Source: Desulfobacterales bacterium
GTDB taxonomy: Bacteria; Desulfobacterota; Desulfobacteria; Desulfobacterales; JAHEIW01
NCBI GenBank assembly: GCA_030066985.1
Contig: JASJAN010000020.1
Coordinates: 53,840 to 117,839 of the forward strand
Direction of reading: 5' to 3'
Length of the DNA: 64,000 nucleotides
The position numbers and the translations under genes are program-made. Shown here one piece after another: positions 1 to 6,565 of the stretch (within the stretch, counting starts at the first letter, position 1; every line of letters starts with the position of its first letter). The notes beneath the pieces are model-generated. The model saw only the letters and a program-made list of their open reading frames with translations, did not search any database and was not told the DNA's origin.

Positions 1-554
1 GCATTTTCGATAATGTTTTCAGCAAATTCCGGTACCCAGGCCATGAGGTGGTCTTCCAGAAATGATTTCTGCTGCTGAATGAAACCCATTGCTGTTTCGG
101 TGTCTGAGTCGGCGAAGGCTTCGATTTCCTTAAAAATTAAATAATACATGAATTCAAGTTCAGCCGAGATGTGGTCGGGGGCATCTTTAAAATTTTTGGA
201 CGTGTCCAATCCAGCGTCGCGGTATCTGCTTCTGACATCCAGTGTCGAGTCGCCCATCATTTTTCTTTCGGTGTCTAAATACACCGATCCGTAAGGCGCA
301 GCCAACAGCTTATATGGGCCTACAAACAGTTTAGCAAAATCAACCCTTATCGACTCGAGACGATCACCGGTTTTAAATTCTTTTCGCATATTTTGGACTG
401 ATTGAACCGCAGTTTCACATACTTCGGCCATACTGGATTCAAGATTTTCCAATTTTTCAGATAGGCCCGGCTCAGGAATAAAATAACAGTCACTCAACAG
501 CCTAAACGCTTTCATCCTCGACGCTTCCTGGTTCAACATGTTTTTCGTTTTCAT
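1..554 (-). CDS. TorD-family molybdoenzyme chaperone (partial, C-terminus off window)
   Basis: Cytoplasmic chaperone that would bind the twin-arginine leader of the molybdoenzyme encoded upstream and hold it for cofactor insertion. The 184 visible residues start with MKTKNMLNQEASRMKAF and contain the TorD/DmsD-type core: an LFVGPYKLLAAPYGSVYLD segment, then MGDSTLDVRSRY, then PDHISAELEFMYYL. The last part of the protein lies beyond base 1. The start at 554 follows an AAGGA about six bases upstream. It is the last gene of the reductase operon, about 350 bp after the NrfD gene, in the position arrD has in arsenate-reductase loci. The family call is firm; the partner is inferred from position. 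Confidence 0.85.
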   Translation of the reverse strand, partial: MKTKNMLNQEASRMKAFRLLSDCYFIPEPGLSEKLENLESSMAEVCETAVQSVQNMRKEFKTGDRLESIRVDFAKLFVGPYKLLAAPYGSVYLDTERKMMGDSTLDVRSRYRDAGLDTSKNFKDAPDHISAELEFMYYLIFKEIEAFADSDTETAMGFIQQQKSFLEDHLMAWVPEFAENIIEN

Positions 555-906
555 AACTGTCCTTAATATCAAAAACCTGAATTTGCATGAAAATAGATGA
601 GAACCTTTTAATTATCATAATGCAGCAGATCTCATCAACAATGCTGTAAAGGGCCTTTCATTTCATATATAAATCGGATGATGGTCATTTTTATTTCTCA
701 TCTATTTTCACCCTTGGAACAATGCGGCGAACCGGAGCCTCCCATATGCTGCGTTATTCAGGGCGAAGCATAGTTCACTATCGCTTAACCCTGAAGTGCC
801 TTGCCTATGGAAACCTCCGAATCGTGCAAGATTCAGGTTCAAAGCGGTTGAATTTTGGCGATGCCGGCCCGACAGCAGCCGGCATCGCATTTGTGGTGTT
901 TTTAAG
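555..906. other. Intergenic stretch between NrfD-like and TorD-like genes
   Basis: No credible gene is seen in these 352 bases. Short open frames on both strands lack family resemblance and a ribosome site. Next to the NrfD stop codon lies a perfect 11-bp inverted repeat (858-888). The AT-rich part close to the TorD start could carry a promoter, but I cannot single one out. Confidence 0.5.
858..888 (-). terminator. Stem-loop after the NrfD-like gene (possible attenuator)
   Basis: GCGATGCCGGC (858-868) and GCCGGCATCGC (878-888) form a perfect 11-bp stem with a 9-nt loop, 19 bases past the NrfD stop codon. On the minus strand it is followed by CAAAATT rather than a clean U run, so it may be an mRNA-stabilising hairpin or a leaky terminator that lowers expression of the chaperone gene. 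Confidence 0.45.
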
Positions 907-2022
907 CTACTCCGGTACGTCTGACAATTTCAGGTTGCGTTCTCCCAGGGTGTATACGAACAGCAAAACGGCCAGTGCCGACACAAAAACAAACACCTCC
1001 CAGATCGTGGGCCAGTAACTGGCAAACGGGGGTTGTCCTTCGGCCTTGGGACCCGTGGGCATCACCAGGCCGCTGAGCACCATTTCCAGTCGGCCGGCAA
1101 ACATACCGACTAGAAACAAAACAGCGGCAGTAACTTTTCCCCAGGTGGCTTGTCGCACTGCCGGCATGGCAATCAGCACAAGCGGGATGACCAATCCAAC
1201 CCATAATGCCAGGTGGTACCAACCCGAGCTCAACATATGGCGAAAACCTGCAAACTCGACTGCTGTGGCTGACGCGCCGCCAACGATTGTTCGCCAGATG
1301 AAAAAGACTAACGTCAAAATCGTAACAACGCCAAAGAGCTTGCTAAGGTCATCGTAAAGGTTTTTGTCTCCTTCGCTCAAGGGGATTTTCGCAAAATGAT
1401 GGTAGGCCAGGCTGAATAACAGCACGGCTGCCAGTGCGCTGGCGAATCCGGTCAGCGGAAGATACATGGCCAAAAAGTTTGCGTTGTACGCCGGCCTTGC
1501 ATCCGGAAGCCCAAAGAGCCAGCCCAGTGCAGTGGAGGTGGCAATTGCGACGATGAAGGTGAATACACCAAGCCCTTTGCTGACACCGGCTTTATGCATT
1601 TTGCTAAATGATAAGAGCAGCACAACCAAATAAAGCCCGTAGAGCATACCCAGCCACCAGAGGGGTGAGGCAAAGTTTGGCGAAATTAAATAATAGACAG
1701 CGTTCCACGGCGATCCGAGATGTAAAAACAAACAGGTAAAAGAAGCCATCAACACGGCAATTTCCAGAAATGCCGTGCGTTTTTCAAGGGGCTGGTAGCG
1801 TTTGATACCAAATACGACGGGAATGGACGAGACAAAGGCCAGCCCGGTGCTAGTCAGCGAAAAAAACACATAGGCTGCGATGGGCATGGTCCAAACCAGT
1901 ATATCTGTCTTGGCGTACAGGACAAAACCGGTGCCAATTAACACTCTGTAGGCTGTGAGCAGACCCAGCAGGATTCCCAGCAAAAGCAGGCCATACCACA
2001 ATTGGATTTTAATGGTTTTCAT
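907..2022 (-). CDS. arrC: NrfD/PsrC-family membrane quinone-interacting subunit (ArrC-like)
   Basis: Integral membrane subunit expected to exchange electrons between the quinone pool and the FeS subunit of a respiratory molybdoenzyme. The 371 residues are almost entirely hydrophobic, with about ten predicted transmembrane segments, beginning with IQLWYGLLLLGILLGLLTAY and ending in a short charged tail. Length and composition fit the NrfD/PsrC family. Its ATG directly follows the TAG stop of the FeS gene, and the GGGGGG ribosome site lies inside that upstream gene, so the two are translationally coupled. The symbol is by analogy to A-B-C-D arsenate reductase operons; NrfD alone does not show the substrate. 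Confidence 0.8.
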   Translation of the reverse strand: MKTIKIQLWYGLLLLGILLGLLTAYRVLIGTGFVLYAKTDILVWTMPIAAYVFFSLTSTGLAFVSSIPVVFGIKRYQPLEKRTAFLEIAVLMASFTCLFLHLGSPWNAVYYLISPNFASPLWWLGMLYGLYLVVLLLSFSKMHKAGVSKGLGVFTFIVAIATSTALGWLFGLPDARPAYNANFLAMYLPLTGFASALAAVLLFSLAYHHFAKIPLSEGDKNLYDDLSKLFGVVTILTLVFFIWRTIVGGASATAVEFAGFRHMLSSGWYHLALWVGLVIPLVLIAMPAVRQATWGKVTAAVLFLVGMFAGRLEMVLSGLVMPTGPKAEGQPPFASYWPTIWEVFVFVSALAVLLFVYTLGERNLKLSDVPE

Positions 2023-2751
2023 CTATACCCCCCCTTTCGTTCTCTGATAGTGTGCAGGATTAAAGCTGCGAATATAATAGACGTTCGGCTCGGTGCCGAG
2101 CCGCTCTTTGCGACGGTACGGTTTATATTTCCCCAACAGCCGGTTCACCTTGCTGTCCGGCTTTTCCAGATCGCCAAATATCCGGGCATCGGCGGGACAG
2201 GCCTCCACACAGTAAGGAATTTCGCCCACCTTGATTAGGTGGTCGCAAAAGGTGCACTTTTCAACCACGCCCTTGGGTCTGTTCTCTGGAAGGGTTTTTC
2301 CCCTGGCCGGATTGCTATAGGGCGTTCCGTTTCCGTTGTTGACCTTCTGGGCCATTTCTTTCGGGGAGCTGGTGCCGCCTTCAATGACCGGCTTGGGATC
2401 CCGCCAGAATTTGTGGGGGGCCTGCCAGTTGAAATAAATGACCTCATAGGGGCAATTGTACATGCAGTACCGACAACCGATGCATTTGTCGGGATCATGC
2501 ACGGTGATGCCGTTATCCAATTTGTGCATGGCCGTTGTCGGGCAACCCGTTACGCACGGGGCGTTTGAACAGTGGTTGCAAAGCGTTGGCAGATAGTGAA
2601 ACCGTACATTCGGAAACGTGCCGGAAGTCTCAGTTATTTTGCTGGACCAGTAGATGCCCTCCGACACATTGTTCTCATTTCGACAGGCGATGCTGCAGGC
2701 CCCGCACCCGACACATCGCTGTAAATCTATTACCATTGCATATTTAGGCAT
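2023..2751 (-). CDS. arrB: Four-cluster ferredoxin-like FeS subunit (ArrB-like)
   Basis: Electron-transfer subunit between the NrfD-like membrane protein and the molybdenum subunit. The 242 residues carry four cysteine groups typical of DmsB/PsrB/ArrB proteins: CVGCGACSIAC near residue 13, CNHCSNAPCVTGC near 58, CIGCRYCMYNCP near 90, and CTFCDHLI...CVEACP near 165-185. Together these are ligands for up to four [4Fe-4S] clusters. There is no signal peptide, as expected for a subunit that rides out with the Tat-exported partner. An ideal AGGAGGTGAACA precedes the ATG. It lies 10 bp after the catalytic gene and abuts the NrfD gene. Confidence 0.88.
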   Translation of the reverse strand: MPKYAMVIDLQRCVGCGACSIACRNENNVSEGIYWSSKITETSGTFPNVRFHYLPTLCNHCSNAPCVTGCPTTAMHKLDNGITVHDPDKCIGCRYCMYNCPYEVIYFNWQAPHKFWRDPKPVIEGGTSSPKEMAQKVNNGNGTPYSNPARGKTLPENRPKGVVEKCTFCDHLIKVGEIPYCVEACPADARIFGDLEKPDSKVNRLLGKYKPYRRKERLGTEPNVYYIRSFNPAHYQRTKGGV

Positions 2752-2761
2752 TGTTCACCTC

Positions 2762-5341
2762 CTAAACTTTTTCGATTTTAATTCGTGTGGTCGCATAAAA
2801 CGCCGTGCTCCCACTCAAGCGATCGTATTGAGCCGGGATGAGGTCGTTGCTGCTGCCACCCCGGGGCACTTTGCCGAATACTTTGGACGCCACCCGCCCA
2901 TAGGCCCAGTGGCCCTGGCCGTAACACTTGGCAATCGTTCCGGGCCGGACGCCTTCCCATAAACTTGCCGTACAGGTCAGGCTTCCGGTTGGAGATGTCA
3001 GCTTGACTTTATCGCCATTTTTGATGCCAAGCGGCTTGGCGTCTCTGGGGTTGATCTTGGCCACATCTTCCCAGGGCACATCACCGGGATCTAGATCCTT
3101 AAAATCATAATACCAGGTGCAGTTGGCCGAACGGCCCTCGCGGTTGAGCCTAGATTTGTAATCCACATGGATGAATGGAAAATCTTTTTCATCTCCGGCA
3201 ATAAATGCTTCTTCATAATGCGGCACAAACGCCATTTCACCCCGCGCCAGATAGTTGCAAACTTCCAGAACATGGTCGACGGTGGTGTTATGCTTTTCCG
3301 CATGCTTCTCCAGAGCAGCCTTCAACGTTTCACTGTAAAATTCAAACTTTTTGGTTTTGGTTTTCATGTTGCTCCAGCGCTTGCGATACGGATAGGGATT
3401 AGAATTCCAGACGCCGGCTTTGAGAAAATCCTCCCAGCCGTTGAATTTGTCACCCCCTTTGTATTTGGCCGGATCCCACAGATTCTGGGTGGCATATTTA
3501 AGGGAATAGAGCGCAAATTCTTTCTCGTTGGTCGGGGCTTTGCCCGTTTCCGGATCTTTGTAGGTTTTGTAGTGATCGAGCAGATTACTGAATCCTTTTT
3601 CATTTAACTTTTCGGCGAGGAGCCAGGGAATTTCGGTCTCATCGATCTTATAATCGCCGGTCGGCTCGATGATCGGCTGCATAAGCGTTACGTGCCGGTA
3701 TCCGTTCCCGTGTGCCTTGACATAGCCCCATTTTTCGAACATGTGATGGGTATCGGGCAGCAGGATATCGGCAAACCAGGAAAACTCGGAGGCGTTGGTG
3801 GTGATGTGCACCAGAAACGGTATCTTGGCCAGGGCACGCTCCCAGCGCTCCGGCTGCGGGCAGGAGAACGTAAAGTTGTTCATGTATCCGATGGCCACTT
3901 TGATATCATTGGGATCCTCATTTAGGATGCCGTCGGCCGCATTGTTGGTGACCACGCCTTTGCCTGATTTTCCTTTGTTCAACGCGGGAAACTCCAACCG
4001 GCCGCGCTGGTCGATTTTTTTATGCTTTTTACCCTTTTTGGCGATCTCATCCATAAAATCATCGGGTTTCGGAAATTTCGAGGTATATTCTTTGTTGGTT
4101 ATTTGGGTACCGCCGACGTTGTCCACCGCCCCGACGAGTCCGTTTAAGGCATGCACCGCCATGGCGGCATATCCGCCGCGCACCTGCATGCAGGGACCGC
4201 CACCGAGCCACGAAATGGCATGCGGGGCCGCCTGGCCGTAACCGATGGCCACCCGTTTGATCTGCTCGACCGGCAGGTCGGTTATTTTGGCGGCCCACTC
4301 CGGTGTTTTGTCTTTGAGCTCCAGGTTCCACCATTGGACAATACCGTTGGTGTGTTTTTCTTCGAAGAGTTCCGGATCGAGTTCTTGGCCGGCTATAAAG
4401 CGGTTGTCACCATCAAAAAAATCGCCGACAAAATCTTTGTACCAGAGCCCCTCGGTAAGCAGCACATGCGCGATGGCAACCGCCAGGGCGCCGTCGGTAC
4501 CGGGTTTGAGCGGCAGCCATTCATCGGCTTTGGCGGCCGTGGCTGAAAGCCGGGGCTCGGCGATGGCAATTGTGGCCGAGTCAACCGCATCTCCCCAAAC
4601 CGCGGAGTAATACGAGACCTGCCGGTTGGCCGCCAGGGGGTCCGCGCCCCACAAAAGAATATACCGGGCCCTTTTAACATCATACTGTCGGTATCCCCAG
4701 TAACCCTCTGTATAATATGGTCCGAATTTTTCCGCTTCCGCACAGATCGCACTGTGGGAGATGTTGTTGGGTGAACCGATAACTTTGGTCATGCGATCAT
4801 AGAGGACATCACGCATGTACGAATAACGACCGCGCATGAGCATATACTTGTGAGTTTCATTGTTCTTTCTAAGCTCCATGATCTTATCGGCGATCGCGTC
4901 CAGGGCTTCATCCCAGGAAATGGGCACAAATTTCGGATCTTCGTTGCGTCCTTTTTGGGGGTTGGTCCGTTTCATCGGGGTTTTGATCCGATCCGGGTCA
5001 TATACCTGCTGCAGGGCAAGATGGACTCGCGGACAACTCGCCTCTCCATTGACCTTTGAATTCGGATTGCCCCGAACCTTTACCGCCCGCCCGTCGACGA
5101 CATACACCTGTTTGGAGCACCAGGAGGTACATCCCTGGCAGGTGGCTGCTTTCCATTCGCCAACTCCACCGCCGGTGTTCTCGCTGGCTTCTGCCAGCGA
5201 CCGCAATGTGGGTTTTACGGTTGCGCCGAGGGCAATAGCGCCCCCGGTGGCGGCTGAGGCTTTTTTCATGAAAGATCTTCGCGACATTCTGAAATCATTC
5301 AGAAAATCTTTCAGCATGCCTTCTTTTTTGTTTGGTTTCAT
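2762..5341 (-). CDS. arrA: Respiratory molybdopterin oxidoreductase, ArrA-like (probable arsenate reductase catalytic subunit)
   Basis: Periplasmic Mo-bisMGD enzyme of 859 residues. Visible features in order: Tat motif SRRSFMKKA (residues 20-28); [4Fe-4S] ligands C68, C71, C75 and C103; the phrase YDPDRIKTPMKRTNP; and NNISHSAIC with C200 as probable Mo ligand. Relative to C200, residues R172, H196, S197, K205 and Y217 sit at the spacings I recall for the arsenate pocket of Shewanella ArrA (R165, H189, S190, K198, Y210 around C193). The C-terminal RLSGSTAFYATTRIKIEKV also resembles ArrA closely, and ArrA is about 854 aa. Substrate is inferred from family resemblance; an ArxA-type arsenite oxidase or another oxyanion enzyme cannot be excluded. 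No ars resistance genes lie in the window. Confidence 0.75.
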   Translation of the reverse strand: MKPNKKEGMLKDFLNDFRMSRRSFMKKASAATGGAIALGATVKPTLRSLAEASENTGGGVGEWKAATCQGCTSWCSKQVYVVDGRAVKVRGNPNSKVNGEASCPRVHLALQQVYDPDRIKTPMKRTNPQKGRNEDPKFVPISWDEALDAIADKIMELRKNNETHKYMLMRGRYSYMRDVLYDRMTKVIGSPNNISHSAICAEAEKFGPYYTEGYWGYRQYDVKRARYILLWGADPLAANRQVSYYSAVWGDAVDSATIAIAEPRLSATAAKADEWLPLKPGTDGALAVAIAHVLLTEGLWYKDFVGDFFDGDNRFIAGQELDPELFEEKHTNGIVQWWNLELKDKTPEWAAKITDLPVEQIKRVAIGYGQAAPHAISWLGGGPCMQVRGGYAAMAVHALNGLVGAVDNVGGTQITNKEYTSKFPKPDDFMDEIAKKGKKHKKIDQRGRLEFPALNKGKSGKGVVTNNAADGILNEDPNDIKVAIGYMNNFTFSCPQPERWERALAKIPFLVHITTNASEFSWFADILLPDTHHMFEKWGYVKAHGNGYRHVTLMQPIIEPTGDYKIDETEIPWLLAEKLNEKGFSNLLDHYKTYKDPETGKAPTNEKEFALYSLKYATQNLWDPAKYKGGDKFNGWEDFLKAGVWNSNPYPYRKRWSNMKTKTKKFEFYSETLKAALEKHAEKHNTTVDHVLEVCNYLARGEMAFVPHYEEAFIAGDEKDFPFIHVDYKSRLNREGRSANCTWYYDFKDLDPGDVPWEDVAKINPRDAKPLGIKNGDKVKLTSPTGSLTCTASLWEGVRPGTIAKCYGQGHWAYGRVASKVFGKVPRGGSSNDLIPAQYDRLSGSTAFYATTRIKIEKV

Positions 5342-5379
5342 CTCCAGATTACCTCCCTTCCGATTTGCCTCCTTAAGTT

Positions 5380-5784
5380 TTAAAGATCCTTAAGGAACTG
5401 ATTTCTTGTGGGTTTGGAATTTGCGTGATTTTCTTCAATCGAGCGTAACCAGAAAAAAAGTTCGTCTGCATCAATCGGCCGGCTAAGACAGGCATAAATA
5501 TGCTGGCTGATGGCATCTTTTAATTCGGGATGAATCGGCTGGCCGGACAAGCAAAAAAAGGTGACATTCGGGAAATTTGTGGTCAATTCCCTTATGATAC
5601 GATTGTCGGCTGGAACCGTGTCGATATCCCAAAAAATTGCCCGGCATCCGGAATCTTTTATGAGTCGGTCTAAGTTGTGAGCCGACGCCTTCTCTATTGC
5701 ATTAAATTGGCTCGCCTCCAAAAGCTTGCAAAGCTCCCGGCGTTGTTCCTTGTTGGCATCGATCACCATAATTGATTTTTTCAT
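5380..5784 (-). CDS. Stand-alone CheY-like receiver domain, degenerate
   Basis: Single-domain receiver of 134 residues and first gene of the reductase operon, 38 bp before the catalytic gene. It shows the receiver pattern: IMVIDANKEQ at the first strand, AIFWDIDTVPADN with phospho-acceptor D53 or D55, FCLSG at the fourth strand, and LSRPIDADELFFWL at the end. The normally invariant Lys of the KP motif is Arg (R102-P103), and the acidic pocket reads DA instead of DD, so phosphorylation may be altered or absent. There is no output domain. Its place behind the sigma-54 promoter suggests a regulatory or adaptor role for the operon; the partner is unknown. Confidence 0.75.
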   Translation of the reverse strand: MKKSIMVIDANKEQRRELCKLLEASQFNAIEKASAHNLDRLIKDSGCRAIFWDIDTVPADNRIIRELTTNFPNVTFFCLSGQPIHPELKDAISQHIYACLSRPIDADELFFWLRSIEENHANSKPTRNQFLKDL

Positions 5785-5856
5785 TCGTCCAATTTCTCCT
5801 GGAACGAATTCGGCAGGGAATTAGGAAAAAACAACAGGCGTCACTGCCACAACGTA

Positions 5857-5871
5857 GCAATCGCTGTGCCA
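5857..5871 (-). promoter_or_regulatory. Sigma-54 (-24/-12) promoter for receiver-arrABC operon
   Basis: The minus strand reads TGGCAC-AGCGA-TTGC followed by T, preceded by T. This has the exact GG-N10-GC spacing and matches the YTGGCACGNNNNTTGCW consensus at all but one position. The predicted start site is near 5846, about 60 bases before the receiver ATG. The gene for a sigma-54 activator (6566-8764) lies directly upstream, which supports a functional link. Confidence 0.82.
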
Positions 5872-5969
5872 AAACAAACCCGCAATAGTCCGAGGACCGT
5901 TTCGGGAATAACAGTTCGGCTGCACAAATCATAACCATTTGATACTAATAAAAAAAATGATTTATAGAA

Positions 5970-5998
5970 AAAATAGAGAGTGAAAATTTATTTGTCAA
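5970..5998 (-). promoter_or_regulatory. Sigma-70-like promoter upstream of the sigma-54 promoter
   Basis: On the minus strand TTGACA (5998-5993) is followed after exactly 17 bases by TATTTT (5975-5970) in AT-rich DNA. It could give basal transcription of the receiver-reductase operon. AT-rich DNA produces such matches by chance, so confidence is moderate. Confidence 0.45.
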
Positions 5999-6143
5999 AG
6001 AAGGGTTTTTAACTCGCAGAATGGATGTCAACTTGTTCGAAATGCAGACAGCAAAAACAGCCTTTTAGGTTAATTATATGAATATTAAAGGGTTAGCTGT
6101 GTACGATTTCCGGACAGCTTTTACGGTGGCATACACTTATTGG

Positions 6144-6167
6144 GGTGTCGGGACAGTGAGGGTGTCG
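6144..6167. promoter_or_regulatory. Candidate enhancer (UAS) for the sigma-54 activator
   Basis: Two direct GGTGTCG copies (6144-6150 and 6161-6167) lie 17 bp apart, with the palindrome TGTCGGGACA at 6146-6155. They sit about 275-300 bp upstream of the sigma-54 core, a normal distance for an NtrC-type enhancer. Nothing in the sequence proves binding. Confidence 0.3.
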
Positions 6168-6183
6168 CTAAAAGAAAACCAAA

Positions 6184-6558
6184 TTATAATATTGAGCTAA
6201 ATACCTGACACGATTTGCAAATTTTCATTTTTTCTTGCCAGTTTTTTTGAACCGAACCCTCACAAACAGTACCATTTATGAGCCAGCAAAGATCCCCGGA
6301 TCCAAACTCCCAGGCGGGGCACTGACGCCTTTGCTCAGCGGAGCATTTTTTTACCGTCCAGCAGGGTTTTTTACCCCCGGCTTTTTGTTCGGATCTGAAA
6401 AGCAGAAAATAGAACTGCCGCTCGACATGGACCGGCACCGTTCGCCAACCCTGCTCGTAGCTGTGAATGGCTTTCAGTGATGTGCCCAGAAGTTCAGACA
6501 TCTGTTTTTGGGTTTTCCCCAGTCGCTGGCGGTATTTTTTAAATTCGTTTTTATTCAT
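6184..6558 (-). CDS. HTH/two-CW domain protein (copy 1)
   Basis: Small protein of 124 residues with an N-terminal XRE-like helix-turn-helix (RLGKTQKQMSELLGTSLKAI, then HSYEQGW) and a C-terminal cysteine/tryptophan module: KPCWTVKKCS, RRQCPAWEFGSGDLCW, GTVCEGS, and EKMKICKSCQVF. The seven or so conserved cysteines suggest a metal- or cluster-binding sensor domain. It is the third gene of the sensor operon, 7 bp after the sigma-54 activator stop codon. A close paralogue lies at 21335-21712. DNA binding with a redox or metal input is a reasonable inference, but targets and ligand are unknown. Confidence 0.75.
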   Translation of the reverse strand: MNKNEFKKYRQRLGKTQKQMSELLGTSLKAIHSYEQGWRTVPVHVERQFYFLLFRSEQKAGGKKPCWTVKKCSAEQRRQCPAWEFGSGDLCWLINGTVCEGSVQKNWQEKMKICKSCQVFSSIL

Positions 6559-6565
6559 AACTTAC

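Larger units (their letters stand above)
5785..6183. other. Regulatory intergenic region upstream of the receiver-reductase operon
   Basis: A gene-free 399-bp stretch between the HTH/two-CW gene and the receiver gene. It contains a sigma-54 promoter (5857-5871), a sigma-70-like promoter (5970-5998), and, near its far end, two GGTGTCG direct repeats (6144-6150 and 6161-6167) flanking a TGTCGGGACA palindrome. This is the layout expected for a promoter driven by a distant enhancer-binding activator. Confidence 0.65.

Noticed and set aside
722..1018. 98-codon plus-strand open frame over the NrfD gene end
   Set aside because: It overlaps the antisense side of the NrfD gene, has no ribosome site or family resemblance, and covers a stem-loop.
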